Source: BOG-908 sp965198915
GTDB taxonomy: Bacteria > Pseudomonadota > Alphaproteobacteria > Acetobacterales > Acetobacteraceae
Assembly (NCBI GenBank): GCA_965198915.1
Contig: CBDAQC010000002.1
Span: 1,116,001-1,180,000 of the forward strand
Reading direction: 5' to 3'
DNA length: 64,000 bases
Made by a program: the position numbers and the translations under genes. This document shows positions 27,818-37,745 of this stretch, one piece after another; position 1 is the first letter of the stretch, and every line of letters starts with the position of its first letter. The notes below the pieces were generated by a model, which saw only the letters and a list, made by a program, of their open reading frames with translations, was not told the DNA's origin and searched no databases.

Positions 27818-30241
27818 TCAGTGCGGCAGCGAGGCCGCCGCTCCCTCGCCCGATACGGCCGCAATCGGCTCGGCCGGCTCCTCCCACTCGATCGCCTCAG
27901 GCCGGCGCACCAGCGCCTGCCCGATCACGTCGTCCGCGTGGCTGACCGGTATCAGCGTCAGCGCGCGCTTCACGTTGTCCGGTATGTCCGCCAGGTCCTT
28001 CTCGTTGTCCTTGGGGAAGAACACCGTGGTGATCCCGGCCCGCAGCGCGGCCAGCAGCTTCTCCTTCAGGCCGCCGATCGGCAGCACGCGGCCGCGCAGT
28101 GTGATCTCGCCCGTCATCGCCACGTCCCGCCTGATCGGGATTCCGGTCAGCACGGAGACGATCGAAGTGGCCATCGCCACGCCGGCGGACGGCCCATCCT
28201 TGGGCGTGGCACCCTCAGGCACGTGCACGTGGATGTCCCGCTTCTCGAAGACCGTGGGCTTGATGCCGAAGCTGATCGACTTGCTGCGCACGTAGGACAG
28301 GGCGGCGGTGACGCTCTCCTGCATGACGTCGCCCAGCTTGCCGGTGTGCTGTATTTTGCCACGGCCGGGCACCACGACCGACTCGATGGTCAGGATTTCG
28401 CCGCCCACCTCCGTCCAGGCCAGGCCGGTGACCACGCCCACCATGTCCTCGCTCTCCGTCTCGCCGTAGCGGAAGCGGCGGATACCGGCGTAGGTCTCCA
28501 GATTTTTCACCGTGATGGCGACCTTGCGGGACTTCTTGGTCACGATCTCCTTGACCGCCTTACGGGCCAGGTTGGCCAGCTCGCGCTCCAGGTTACGCAC
28601 GCCGGCCTCACGCGTGTAGGTGCGTATCAAATCCAGCAGCGCGTCGTCGGTGATGGACCACTCGTCCGGCTTCAGCCCGTGCGCCTCGCTCTGCTTGGCG
28701 ATCAGGTGGCGCTTGGCGATCTGCAGCTTCTCGTCCTCGGTATAGCCGGAGATGCGTATGATCTCCATGCGGTCCAGCAGCGGCTGGGGCATGTTCAGGC
28801 TGTTGGCCGTAGTGACGAACATCACGTCCGACAGGTCGTAATCCACCTCCAGATAGTGGTCCGCGAAGGTGGCGTTCTGCTCAGGGTCCAGCACCTCCAG
28901 CAGCGCGCTGGTGGGGTCGCCGCGCCAGTCCTGGCCCAGCTTCTCGATCTCGTCGAGCAGGAATAGCGGGTTGCTGGTCTTGGCCTTCTTCATGCCCTGG
29001 ATCACCTTGCCGGGCATCGAGCCGATATAGGTGCGCCGGTGGCCGCGTATCTCGGCCTCGTCGCGCACGCCGCCCAGGCTCATGCGCACGAAGCTGCGCC
29101 CGGTGGCGTTGGCGATCGATTTGCCGAGCGAGGTCTTGCCCACGCCCGGCGGACCCACCAGGCACAGTATCGGCCCGCGCACCTTCGGGCTGCGTGCCTG
29201 CACGGCCAAATATTCGAGTATGCGCTCCTTGACCTTCTCCAGCCCGAAATGGTCGGCGTCCAGCACGCGCTCGGCCTCGACCACGTCGTTGCGGACTTTG
29301 CTGCGCTTCTTCCAGGGGATGCTCAGCATCCAGTCCAGGTAGTTGCGCACTACGGTCGCTTCGGCGCTCATCGGGCTCATGGTGCGTAGCTTCTTCAGCT
29401 CCGCCATACACTTCTCGCGCGCCTCGCGGGACAGCTTGGTTTTCTTGATCTTGTCCTCGAGCTCGGCGGTCTCGTCCTTGCCGTCCTCGCCCTCGCCCAG
29501 CTCCTTCTGGATCGCCTTGAGCTGTTCGTTGAGGTAGTACTCGCGCTGCGTCTTCTCCATCTGGCGCTTGACGCGGTTGCGAATGCGCTTCTCGACCTGC
29601 AGCACGCCGATCTCGGACTCCATGTGCCCGAACACGCGCTCCAGCCGCTCGCCGATGCGGGTGGTCTCCAGCAGCTCCTGCTTCTCGCTGATCTTCAGGT
29701 TCAGATGGCTGGCGATGGTGTCCGCCAGCTTGGACGGCTCCTCAATCTGATTGAGCGAAACCAGGACCTCGGGCGCGATCTTCTTGTTCAGTTTGATATA
29801 TTGCTCGAACTGGCCGACCACGGTACGGCCGAGCGCTTCCAGCTCCTTGGCCTCGCTCTCCTGATCCGGCAAATCTTCGACGACGGCCTCGAAATAAGCC
29901 TCGGTTTCCTTGAAGGCGGAAAGCCTGGCGCGACGGCCGCCTTCTACCAGCACCTTCACCGTGCCATCGGGCAGCTTCAAAAGCTGCAGGATCGTGGAAA
30001 CGGTGCCGACGCGGTAGATGTCGTCGGCGGATGGGTCATCCTGGGCGGCGTTCTTCTGGGCGACAAGCAGGATTTGCTTGTCTTCCTTCATTACGGCTTC
30101 CAGCGCGCGCACGGACTTTTCCCGGCCGACAAACAGCGGCACGATCATGTGCGGGAAGACGACGATGTCGCGCAGCGGCAGGACGGCCATGGTGTCGCCA
30201 GGGGGCGGCGCGGGCGGCGGAACGGACTTCTTGGCGGGCAT
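27818..30241 (-). CDS. lon: ATP-dependent protease La (Lon)
   Basis: 807 residues, full-length LonA. The N-terminal substrate domain starts at LPLRDIVVFPHMIVPLFVGR. Walker A is GPPGVGKTS, Walker B is PLFLLDEIEKLG, and the C-terminal serine protease domain holds the catalytic Ser in KDGPSAGVAM and Lys in GGLKEKLLAAL. It degrades misfolded and regulatory proteins in the cytoplasm. Start ATG 30241 with GGAGG upstream. Neighbours clpX, clpP and tig form a proteostasis cluster on the same strand. Confidence 0.97.
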   Translation of the reverse strand: MPAKKSVPPPAPPPGDTMAVLPLRDIVVFPHMIVPLFVGREKSVRALEAVMKEDKQILLVAQKNAAQDDPSADDIYRVGTVSTILQLLKLPDGTVKVLVEGGRRARLSAFKETEAYFEAVVEDLPDQESEAKELEALGRTVVGQFEQYIKLNKKIAPEVLVSLNQIEEPSKLADTIASHLNLKISEKQELLETTRIGERLERVFGHMESEIGVLQVEKRIRNRVKRQMEKTQREYYLNEQLKAIQKELGEGEDGKDETAELEDKIKKTKLSREAREKCMAELKKLRTMSPMSAEATVVRNYLDWMLSIPWKKRSKVRNDVVEAERVLDADHFGLEKVKERILEYLAVQARSPKVRGPILCLVGPPGVGKTSLGKSIANATGRSFVRMSLGGVRDEAEIRGHRRTYIGSMPGKVIQGMKKAKTSNPLFLLDEIEKLGQDWRGDPTSALLEVLDPEQNATFADHYLEVDYDLSDVMFVTTANSLNMPQPLLDRMEIIRISGYTEDEKLQIAKRHLIAKQSEAHGLKPDEWSITDDALLDLIRTYTREAGVRNLERELANLARKAVKEIVTKKSRKVAITVKNLETYAGIRRFRYGETESEDMVGVVTGLAWTEVGGEILTIESVVVPGRGKIQHTGKLGDVMQESVTAALSYVRSKSISFGIKPTVFEKRDIHVHVPEGATPKDGPSAGVAMATSIVSVLTGIPIRRDVAMTGEITLRGRVLPIGGLKEKLLAALRAGITTVFFPKDNEKDLADIPDNVKRALTLIPVSHADDVIGQALVRRPEAIEWEEPAEPIAAVSGEGAAASLPH

Positions 30242-30325
30242 TCTGGGTGGACCTCCTGGAAGGACAGTCTGGAGCGCGATTCGCCCTTAGGTTGGCACGT
30301 AGGGGCTCCAAGCAAGCAAGGAAGG

Positions 30326-30453
30326 CAAAGGGGCTCTGCCCCTTTGATCCCCGCTGGGGCCTTGGCCCCAGACCCCCGGCTGCGCCGCTAAGGGGCGAAA
30401 CCCAGGCGACTGGGGGCAAGGCTCCAGCGGGGTCCAGGGGCAGAGCCCCTGGC
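30326..30453. repeat. GC-rich hairpin repeat cluster, copy A4
   Basis: CAAAGGGGC(30326-30334)/GCCCCTTTG(30338-30346) with a TCT loop, then CTGGGGCC/GGCCCCAG around 30354-30371. Last is CCAGGGGC(30434-30441)/GCCCCTGG(30445-30452) with the same AGA loop as copy A1. It fills the clpX-lon intergenic region. Confidence 0.72.
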
Positions 30454-30488
30454 CTGCATCCAGATATTGAAGCCCTGGCTGTGGTTTA

Positions 30489-31754
30489 CTACCCCGCCCC
30501 CTCAGCCCGCTTCTCAGACCGCTCCTTGGAATATGTTAAAAGCGGGTTAGCCCGTCCTTCCGCCACCTCGCGGTTGATCACCACCTCGTCCACGTTGTCC
30601 ATCCCCGGCAGGTCGAACATCGTGCCCAGCAGGATGGACTCCATGATGGACCGCAGGCCACGCGCCCCGGTGCGGCGGGCGATCGCCCGGGTGGAGACGG
30701 ATTTCAGCGCGTCGTCGGTGAAGCTGAGCTTGATGCCCTCCATCTCGAACAGCCGGCCGTACTGCTTGACCAGCGCGTTCTTCGGCTTGGTCAGGATCTC
30801 CATCAGCGCCGCCTCGTCCAGATCCTCCAGCGTTGCCACCACCGGCAGGCGTCCGATGAACTCCGGGATCAGGCCGAAGCGCAGCAGGTCCTCCGGCTCC
30901 ACATCTCGCAGGATGGCGCCGGTGCGGCGCTCGTCCGGGTCGCGCACCTCGGCGCCGTAGCCGATTCCCGAACCCTTGCCACGAGCGCCGATGATCTTCT
31001 CCAGCCCGGCAAACGCGCCGCCGCAGATGAACAGGATGTTGGTTGTGTCCACCTGCAGGAACTCCTGCTGCGGATGCTTGCGCCCACCCTGCGGCGGCAC
31101 GGAGGCCACGGTGCCCTCCATGATCTTGAGCAGCGCCTGCTGCACGCCCTCGCCGCTCACGTCGCGCGTGATGCTTGGGTTGTCCGATTTGCGGCTGATC
31201 TTGTCGACCTCGTCGATGTAGACGATGCCGCGCTGCGCCCGCTCCACGTTGTAGTCGGCCGCCTGCAACAGCTTGAGGATGATGTTCTCCACATCCTCGC
31301 CCACGTAGCCGGCCTCGGTCAGCGTGGTGGCGTCCGCCATGGTGAAAGGGACGTCCAGGATGCGCGCCAGGGTCTGCGCCAGCAGCGTCTTGCCCGAGCC
31401 GGTAGGCCCGACCAGCAGGATGTTGGACTTGGCGATCTCGATGTCGTTGTTCTTCTGCGCGTGCGCCAACCGCTTGTAATGGTTATGGACAGCCACGCTC
31501 AGAACCTTCTTGGCGTGGCTCTGGCCTATCACGTAGTCGTCCAGCACGCGGCAGATCTCGCGCGGCGTGGGCACCCCGTCACGCGCCTTGACCAGGTGCG
31601 TCTTGTGCTCCTCGCGGATGATGTCCATGCACAATTCCACGCACTCGTCGCAGATGAACACGGTGGGGCCCGCGATGAGCTTGCGCACTTCGTGCTGGGA
31701 CTTGCCGCAGAACGAGCAATACAGGGTGTTCTTGGTGTCGCCCGACTTGCTCAT
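30489..31754 (-). CDS. clpX: ATP-dependent Clp protease ATPase subunit ClpX
   Basis: 421 residues, AAA+ unfoldase. The N-terminal C4 zinc-binding domain is CSFCGK...CDECVELC. Walker A is LVGPTGSGKT, Walker B is IVYIDEVDK, and the pore-type loop and sensor regions follow. It feeds unfolded substrates to ClpP. Start ATG 31754. clpP lies upstream, 289 bp away, which allows a separate clpX promoter. Confidence 0.97.
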   Translation of the reverse strand: MSKSGDTKNTLYCSFCGKSQHEVRKLIAGPTVFICDECVELCMDIIREEHKTHLVKARDGVPTPREICRVLDDYVIGQSHAKKVLSVAVHNHYKRLAHAQKNNDIEIAKSNILLVGPTGSGKTLLAQTLARILDVPFTMADATTLTEAGYVGEDVENIILKLLQAADYNVERAQRGIVYIDEVDKISRKSDNPSITRDVSGEGVQQALLKIMEGTVASVPPQGGRKHPQQEFLQVDTTNILFICGGAFAGLEKIIGARGKGSGIGYGAEVRDPDERRTGAILRDVEPEDLLRFGLIPEFIGRLPVVATLEDLDEAALMEILTKPKNALVKQYGRLFEMEGIKLSFTDDALKSVSTRAIARRTGARGLRSIMESILLGTMFDLPGMDNVDEVVINREVAEGRANPLLTYSKERSEKRAEGAG

Positions 31755-32043
31755 GATACCTTGCTCATAGGGTCTCCCGCCCCAGGCTGACCTGGGGCCA
31801 CAGTCTCAGGATACTACGCGCCACCTTTCTGAATCGACAAGGCGGCAACGCCAGGTTGCGGCACGTGGGATACGTGGCGGCAGGGTGGACAGATGCGAAG
31901 GCGAGGAGCAGCCCGCTTCGGAAAACGCCCGAAAACCTGCTTCTCCCGCCTGCCTGCGGGCCCGACCGGCTCCGCTGAAGCAGCAGAAGCGATCCGCGAC
32001 ATGCTTACCGCCTTCATGTTGCCAAATCGTTGCAGAAGCTGTG

Positions 32044-32706
32044 CTAGACCTTGATCGCGTCGTCGATCAGCGCCTGCGGCCGGTTTTCCACCACGTGGTC
32101 TACCAGCCCAAACAGCCGTGCCTCTTCGGCAGACATATAGCTGTCCCGCTCCAGCTTGGCCTCGATCGCCTCGATCGCCTGCCCGGTGTGGCGATGGTAG
32201 ATCTCGTTCAGGCGGTGGCGCAGGTGCAATATCTCGCGCGCCTGTATCTCGATGTCCGCCGCCTGGCCCTGTGCGCCACCGCTGGGCTGGTGCACCATCA
32301 CCCGGCTGTTCGGCAGGGCGTACCGCTTGTCCTTGGCACCCGAGCACAGCAGCAGCGAGCCCATGGACGCCGCCTGGCCGATGCACACAGTACTGACCGG
32401 GCAGCGTATGTACTGCATGGTGTCGTAGATCGCCAGGCCGGCCGAGACCACGCCGCCCGGGCTGTTGATGTAGAAAAAGATGTCCTTGGCCGGGTTCTCG
32501 CTCTCCAGGAACAGCAACTGGGCGCAGATCAGCGCGGACATCTGATCGAACACCGGCCCGGTCAGGAAGATGATCCGCTCCTTCAGCAGGCGGGAATAGA
32601 TGTCGTACGCCCGCTCACCACGGGCCGTCTGCTCGACCACCATCGGGACGAGCGCCTGGCTGTAGATCTCGACGGGATCGCCGTTCCGAAAAGACTCGGC
32701 CGTCAT
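32044..32706 (-). CDS. clpP: ATP-dependent Clp protease proteolytic subunit ClpP
   Basis: 220 residues. The catalytic Ser is in GQAASMGSLLL, the His in VMVHQPSGG, and Asp in the following region. RIIFLTGPVFDQM marks the N-terminal handle region. Start ATG 32706 is preferred over a GTG two codons earlier because AGGAG is correctly spaced only for the ATG. It forms tetradecamers with ClpX or ClpA. Downstream, 31755-32043 (289 bp) holds no gene I can support. Confidence 0.97.
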   Translation of the reverse strand: MTAESFRNGDPVEIYSQALVPMVVEQTARGERAYDIYSRLLKERIIFLTGPVFDQMSALICAQLLFLESENPAKDIFFYINSPGGVVSAGLAIYDTMQYIRCPVSTVCIGQAASMGSLLLCSGAKDKRYALPNSRVMVHQPSGGAQGQAADIEIQAREILHLRHRLNEIYHRHTGQAIEAIEAKLERDSYMSAEEARLFGLVDHVVENRPQALIDDAIKV

Positions 32707-32830
32707 ACGCACTCCTCATGGATGGGATTTGGCCTGCACCGGAGAACACCGGCGAGCCCAGGCGCTTGAACATAGGCCGCCAGACGGCCGGTTCCAGGTG
32801 CAGTATGGCCGGGCGGCCGCCGCGTGCGGT

Positions 32831-34360
32831 TCAGGCTGCCTCCTCCGAGCCGCCGCCGGGCACGTGGTCCGGCGTCTCCGAGGGCGCGCGGGTGTCGTCG
32901 TCGAAGCCCTGCGACGCCTGCACGGCCTCGGGGGCATCGTCCGGCGCGGCGTCCTCATCGGCCAACTCCGGCTCCTCGCCGCCCTCTTGCGCCGGCTGGA
33001 ACGACACGCGCGGCGCGCCCACCTCGCTGGCCGGCGGAAGGTTCAGCTCGTCGGGGCTGACGAGACGGTCCTCCACCTTGGCGATCTCCAGGATGTAGTC
33101 GACCACCTTGTCCTCGAACAGCGGCCCGCGCAGCTGCTCGATCGCCGCCGGCGTCTTGCGGAAGAACTCGATGACCTGCATCTCCTGACCAGGATAACGC
33201 GCGGCCTCCTGGCGCAGCGCCTGGGTCAACTCGGCCTGGTTCACCTGCACGCCGGCCTTGGTACCGATCTCGGACAGCAGCAGACCCAGCCGCACGCGGC
33301 GGTCGGCGATGGCGCGGTACTCCGCACGCAGCGTCTCGGGGTCCTTGCCGCGGTCCTCGTCGTCGATCTGTCCGGCCGCGGTGTCCTGCTCCACGCGCTG
33401 CCAGATCGCGCCGAATTCGGCGTCCACCAGGTTCTGCGGTGCGGGGAAGGTCGCCAGGTCGGCCAGTGCGTCCAGCAGCTCGCGCTTGATGCGCAGGCGG
33501 CTCATCTGATCCAGCTCGCGCTGCATCTGCGCCGTCACCGTCTCGCGCAGCTTGTCCAGCGACTCGAAACCCAGCTTGCTCGCCAGCGCGTCGTCGATCG
33601 CCGTCTCACCGTAGCGGCCCAGCGCCTTGGCGGTCATCTTGAACACCGCCTCGCGCCCGGCCAGCGCCTCGGCATGGTATTCGGCCGGGAACGTCACCGT
33701 CACGTCGCGCTCCTCCCCGGCCCTGATGCCGATCAGGCCCTCGGAGAAACCCGGGATGAACCCCTGCCCGCCGATCTCCACCTTGGTGTCCTGCCCGGCC
33801 CCGCCCTCGAAGGGCACGCCTTCCACAGACCCCACGAAATCCACCGTCACCACGTCGCCCGGCTCGGCGGCGCGATCCTCCTCCAGCGGTGTCAGCTCGC
33901 GCTGCTGGGCAGCCAGCCGCTCCAGCGTTTTCTCCACAACCTCCGGCGCCACCTCTGAGCGCAGCCGGGTCAGCTGCAATGCCGAGAGGTCGGGCGGCGT
34001 GATCTCCGGCAGCAGCTCCATTTCCATGCTGAACGCCAAATCGGAGACGGCAGCGGCCTTGACGTCCGGCTCGCCAATCAGGGCGATGCGCGGCTGACCG
34101 GCCGGACGCAGCCCGCGCTCCTCCACCACCAGATCGGCTGCCGTGTTGAGCGATTCCTGCATGACTTCGGCGGTGATCGACGCGCCAAAGCGCTGGCGAA
34201 CCAGGTTGACTGGCACCTTGCCCGGCCGGAAGCCGGGCAGCTTCATGGTGCGGCTGACTTCGGCCAGCTTGGCCCGCACCCGGTCCTCGATCTCGGCGCC
34301 CGGAACAACGACGGAAAACGCGCGCTTCAATCCGTCGGAGAGCGTCTCGGTAACCTGCAT
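32831..34360 (-). CDS. tig: Trigger factor
   Basis: 509 residues, ribosome-associated chaperone with peptidyl-prolyl isomerase activity. The ribosome-binding signature GFRPGKVP is near residue 45, the FKBP-type domain spans about residues 150-245 (DVVTVDFVGSVEGVPFEGG), and the C-terminal substrate domain is complete. The last ~60 residues are a very acidic, low-complexity tail rich in Glu, Asp, Ala and Pro. ATG 34360 gives the family start MQVTETLSDGLKR; an in-frame ATG at 34372 adds four residues. It is upstream of clpP, as in many bacteria. Confidence 0.96.
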   Translation of the reverse strand: MQVTETLSDGLKRAFSVVVPGAEIEDRVRAKLAEVSRTMKLPGFRPGKVPVNLVRQRFGASITAEVMQESLNTAADLVVEERGLRPAGQPRIALIGEPDVKAAAVSDLAFSMEMELLPEITPPDLSALQLTRLRSEVAPEVVEKTLERLAAQQRELTPLEEDRAAEPGDVVTVDFVGSVEGVPFEGGAGQDTKVEIGGQGFIPGFSEGLIGIRAGEERDVTVTFPAEYHAEALAGREAVFKMTAKALGRYGETAIDDALASKLGFESLDKLRETVTAQMQRELDQMSRLRIKRELLDALADLATFPAPQNLVDAEFGAIWQRVEQDTAAGQIDDEDRGKDPETLRAEYRAIADRRVRLGLLLSEIGTKAGVQVNQAELTQALRQEAARYPGQEMQVIEFFRKTPAAIEQLRGPLFEDKVVDYILEIAKVEDRLVSPDELNLPPASEVGAPRVSFQPAQEGGEEPELADEDAAPDDAPEAVQASQGFDDDTRAPSETPDHVPGGGSEEAA

Positions 34361-34412
34361 CGCGGTGGACATCCTAAAGACCGAAGTGACAACAAGGCGG
34401 GGAAAGGCCGGC

Positions 34413-34497
<85 letters not shown>

Positions 34498-34548
34498 CGG
34501 CCGCGAAGCGGACGGGTTAGCGCAGGCGGCTGGGGGGTGCAAGGTAAG

Positions 34549-34740
34549 GCCAGGGGCTCGGCCCCTGGACCCCGCTGGGGCCAGTCGGCCCCAGACCCCG
34601 GGCTTCGCCCTTCGCTGTGTTCGGAGGGGGGCACACGGACCTTGGCTGCGACGCGTGCGGCCCCCCTCCGAACACAGCGAAGCAAATCAGGTTCTAAGAA
34701 CGACTGTCCTTAGCGGGGTTCAGGGGCCGAGCCCCTGGCC
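34549..34740. repeat. GC-rich hairpin repeat cluster, copy A5, with a long perfect inverted repeat
   Basis: CCAGGGGC(34550-34557)/GCCCCTGG(34561-34568) is followed by CTGGGGCC/GGCCCCAG and then a perfect 23-bp inverted repeat, 34610-34632 with 34660-34682, around a 27-base spacer. A CTAAGAAC/GTCCTTAG pair (34694-34713) and a CAGGGGCC/GGCCCCTG-type pair close the block. It lies between tRNA-Leu and ftsY. Confidence 0.78.
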
Positions 34741-34749
34741 TCGCCTTCC

Positions 34750-35670
34750 TCACGCGGCGCCCACCAGCCCCCGCGCGAACTCGCCCGGCACGAACGGGCG
34801 CAGGTCGGTTGCCTGCTCGCCCACGCCCACCGCATGGATAGGCAGGCCGAACTCTTCGGCCAGCGCCACCACGATGCCGCCGCGCGCGCTGCCGTCCAGC
34901 TTGGTGACGATCAGTCCGGTGATGGCCACCATCTCCTTGAACACGCGCACCTGCTGGATGGCGTTCTGGCCGGTGGTGGCATCGAGCACCAACAGGATGG
35001 AATGCGGCGCGGTCTCGTCCTGCTTCTTCAGCACGCGTATGATCTTCTGCAGCTCTTCCATCAGCGCCGATTTGTTATGCAGCCGGCCGGCGGTGTCGAT
35101 CAGCAGCACGTCCGCGCCGTCCGCGCGCGCACGGGTGAGCGCGTCGAAGGCCAGGCCCGCCGCGTCCGAATTCGGCGGCGCGGTGACGACGGGCGCGCCG
35201 GTCCGTTCGCCCCAGATCTGCAGTTGTTCCACGGCCGCGGCGCGGAAGGTGTCGCCCGCGGCCAGTACCGGACGGCGACCCTCGGATTTGTATTGCAGCG
35301 CCAGCTTGCCGATCGTGGTGGTCTTGCCGGTACCGTTCACGCCGACCATCAGCACCACATGCGGCCGGCACTTCGGGTCCAGCACCAAGGGCTGGGCAAC
35401 GGGGGCGAGGATCAGGGCGATCTCCTCCGCCAGGGCGGCGCGCACCTCCGCGTCGGTGACTTCCCGGCCGAACCGGCTGGCGCGAAAGCTCCGTATGATG
35501 CGACGTGCCACCGCGGGGCCGAGGTCGGCCGAAACAAGCGCGTCTTCGAGCTCCTCCAGCGCCGCGTCGTCCAGCTTGCGCCGTATGAAGCCGGTGCCCA
35601 GCCCCTCGGTCAGCTTTTGCGTGCTGCGCGAGAGCCCTTCCTTCAGGCGGGAGAAGAAGCCGAGCGCCAC
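34750..35670 (-). CDS. ftsY: Signal recognition particle receptor FtsY
   Basis: 306 residues, SRP GTPase that docks ribosome-nascent-chain complexes at the inner membrane. The P-loop is MVGVNGTGKTTTIGKLA; DTAGRLHNKSALMEEL and TKLDGSARGG are the other G motifs. The N-terminal acidic A domain is absent, leaving the short form common in alphaproteobacteria, with GFFSRLKEGLSRS as a likely lipid-binding helix. Start is GTG 35670, three bases after mtaB. Confidence 0.95.
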   Translation of the reverse strand: MALGFFSRLKEGLSRSTQKLTEGLGTGFIRRKLDDAALEELEDALVSADLGPAVARRIIRSFRASRFGREVTDAEVRAALAEEIALILAPVAQPLVLDPKCRPHVVLMVGVNGTGKTTTIGKLALQYKSEGRRPVLAAGDTFRAAAVEQLQIWGERTGAPVVTAPPNSDAAGLAFDALTRARADGADVLLIDTAGRLHNKSALMEELQKIIRVLKKQDETAPHSILLVLDATTGQNAIQQVRVFKEMVAITGLIVTKLDGSARGGIVVALAEEFGLPIHAVGVGEQATDLRPFVPGEFARGLVGAA

Positions 35671-35673
35671 CGG

Positions 35674-36930
35674 TCAGGCTGCCCGGGCGAGGAGGCTGCC
35701 GGGTTCCGCCGCGACCAGGCCGTCGGCGTCCGCCGCTGCGATCACGACACGATGCAGGCTGCCATGCGCCCAGAGGCCTGGCAGGCGGACCGGGGCGAAA
35801 TGCTCCGTATGTCCACGCGCCGAGTCTGGCCCCGCCCGCTCGATGACCACCTGTGCGTCGGATCCCACCAGGCCCGCATGGAATTCCCGGGCGGCTTCGG
35901 CGCCTGCCTCACGCAGCAGGGCCGCCCGCAGCCGCCGTGCCTGGTGCGGCACAGGGGGCATGCGGGCCGCCGGGGTGCCTGGGCGTTCGCTATACGGAAA
36001 GACGTGCAGATAGGGAATCGCCATGCGCCGCACGAAGCCGAGCGTCTCCTCGAACAGCCGATCCGTCTCGGTGGGAAAGCCTGCGATGAGGTCGGCGCCG
36101 ATCGCGATACCGGGCCGTAGCGCCCGCGCCCTCGCGATAGTGTTTGCTGCATCTTCAGTAAGATGACGCCGCTTCATGCGTTTCAGGATTAGGTCCGAGC
36201 CTGCTTGCAGAGACAGATGGAGGTGCGGCATCAGCCGTCTTTCCTGTGCCAACAAGGACCAGAGATCATCATCCAGGGCAGCCGGGTCCAGCGAGGACAG
36301 GCGCAGGCGCGGCAGTTCCGGCACGGCGGCCAGCAGGCGCCGCACCATCTGGCCGAGCCTGGGGCGCGACGGCAGATCGGCACCGTAGCTGGTAAGGTCC
36401 ACGCCGGTCAGCACCACTTCCGAAATGCCGCCTGCCACCAGCGTGCGTACCTGCTCGGTGATCGCGCCCATGGCCACGCTGCGGTTGGGCCCGCGGCCGA
36501 ACGGTATGATGCAGAAGGTGCAGCGGTGGTCGCAGCCCTGCTGCACGGCGACGAAAGCGCGCGCCCGTCCGCCAAACCCGGTGATCGGCGCGGGCTGGCG
36601 CGTTGTCCCCCCGGTCCGGCGCGCCGCTCCCTCGCCGGCCCAGTTCGCCGCGTGCAGCTTCGCCTCGTTGTCCAGCACCCTGGTGACACCCGGCAACGCG
36701 GCCCAGCGTGCCGGATCGATGTGTGCGGCGCAGCCGGTGACCACGATCGGCCGGCCGGGCTGCGCGCGGTGCGCCCGTGCGATGGCCTGACGTGCGTCGC
36801 GCTCGGCCTGCAGGGTGACCGCGCAGGTGTTCACCACCAGCGTGTCCGGCAGATGTGCCGTGTGCTGGCGTATCACCTCGCTCTCATAGCCGTTCAGCCG
36901 GCAGCCATAGGTCAGGATCGTGGCGCTCAT
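35674..36930 (-). CDS. mtaB: tRNA t6A37 methylthiotransferase MtaB
   Basis: 418 residues, radical SAM enzyme that thiomethylates t6A at position 37 of ANN-reading tRNAs. The N-terminal UPF0004 domain has LTYGCRLNGYES; the radical-SAM cluster motif is CDHRCTFCIIPFGRG. Subfamily traits (CRLN rather than CQMN) favour MtaB over MiaB. Start ATG 36930 overlaps the dapF stop by 4 bases (ATGA). Operon dapF-mtaB-ftsY. Confidence 0.93.
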   Translation of the reverse strand: MSATILTYGCRLNGYESEVIRQHTAHLPDTLVVNTCAVTLQAERDARQAIARAHRAQPGRPIVVTGCAAHIDPARWAALPGVTRVLDNEAKLHAANWAGEGAARRTGGTTRQPAPITGFGGRARAFVAVQQGCDHRCTFCIIPFGRGPNRSVAMGAITEQVRTLVAGGISEVVLTGVDLTSYGADLPSRPRLGQMVRRLLAAVPELPRLRLSSLDPAALDDDLWSLLAQERRLMPHLHLSLQAGSDLILKRMKRRHLTEDAANTIARARALRPGIAIGADLIAGFPTETDRLFEETLGFVRRMAIPYLHVFPYSERPGTPAARMPPVPHQARRLRAALLREAGAEAAREFHAGLVGSDAQVVIERAGPDSARGHTEHFAPVRLPGLWAHGSLHRVVIAAADADGLVAAEPGSLLARAA

Positions 36931-37745
36931 GGCGGGTAGGTAGCCAGATCGACGCTGCCGTGGAAGGCCACCGCTGCCGGGCCCGTCATCAGCACATGCC
37001 CGTCGGCCGCGCGCCATTCGATCTGCAGCGTCCCGCCATCCAGCAACAGGCTGGCGCGCCGGCCTGACAGGCCCCGGCGATGCGCGCTTACCAGAGCTGC
37101 GCAGGCGCCGGAGCCGCAGGCGCGTGTAAGCCCGGCCCCGCGCTCCCATACACGCAGGCGTATCCTGTCCGGCGCCTCCATCACCGCGAAGCCGATATTG
37201 GCCCGGTCCGGGAAGATCGGATCGTGTTCCAGGGCAGGTCCCAGAACGGCCGGATCGGCGTCGCTAAGGGCGCCCAGGAAAATCGTCGCGTGCGGATTGC
37301 CCATGGAAGTAGCGACAGGATCGCCAGGCAGCGGCAGATGCAGGGTGTCGGTGGGCGTGGTCAGCGGGATCTCCTGCCAGCTCAGCCCAGGCGGACCCAT
37401 ATCCACCTCTATGCCGTCCGCCGAGCGTGTGGCTTGCAGGAGCCCTGCCGCGGTCTCGATAACGACGCATTGCCGTCCGGTTTCGTCGTATAGCAGGCTT
37501 GCCACGCATCGTGTGGCGTTGCCGCAGGCGCCGGCTTCGGAGCCGTCCGGATTATAGATGCGCATGACCACGTCCGCAGAATTGGTGGCTTGTTCCAGAA
37601 CAATGAGCTGATCCCAGCCGATGCCGGTGTGGCGGTCCGCCAGAGCGCGCAGCCGGGCGGGGCTGAAGGCCAGAGGGCGCGGCCTGGCGTCCAGCACGGC
37701 GAAATCGTTGCCGGCGCCGTGCATCTTCACGAACGCGGTCGGCAT
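36927..37745 (-). CDS. dapF: Diaminopimelate epimerase
   Basis: 272 residues. It converts LL- to meso-diaminopimelate for lysine and peptidoglycan synthesis. Both catalytic cysteines are visible, in ACGNATRC and in ACGSGACAAL; the N-terminus FVKMHGAGNDFAVLD is canonical. Start ATG 37745 is chosen by homology; the frame stays open for a further 77 codons upstream without conserved sequence. Confidence 0.95.
   Translation of the reverse strand: MPTAFVKMHGAGNDFAVLDARPRPLAFSPARLRALADRHTGIGWDQLIVLEQATNSADVVMRIYNPDGSEAGACGNATRCVASLLYDETGRQCVVIETAAGLLQATRSADGIEVDMGPPGLSWQEIPLTTPTDTLHLPLPGDPVATSMGNPHATIFLGALSDADPAVLGPALEHDPIFPDRANIGFAVMEAPDRIRLRVWERGAGLTRACGSGACAALVSAHRRGLSGRRASLLLDGGTLQIEWRAADGHVLMTGPAAVAFHGSVDLATYPP

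Noticed and set aside
31814..32386. A 190-codon minus-strand frame covering the clpX-clpP gap
   Set aside because: Most of it is a shifted frame of clpP. The unique part (31814-32043) has no ribosome site or recognisable sequence.
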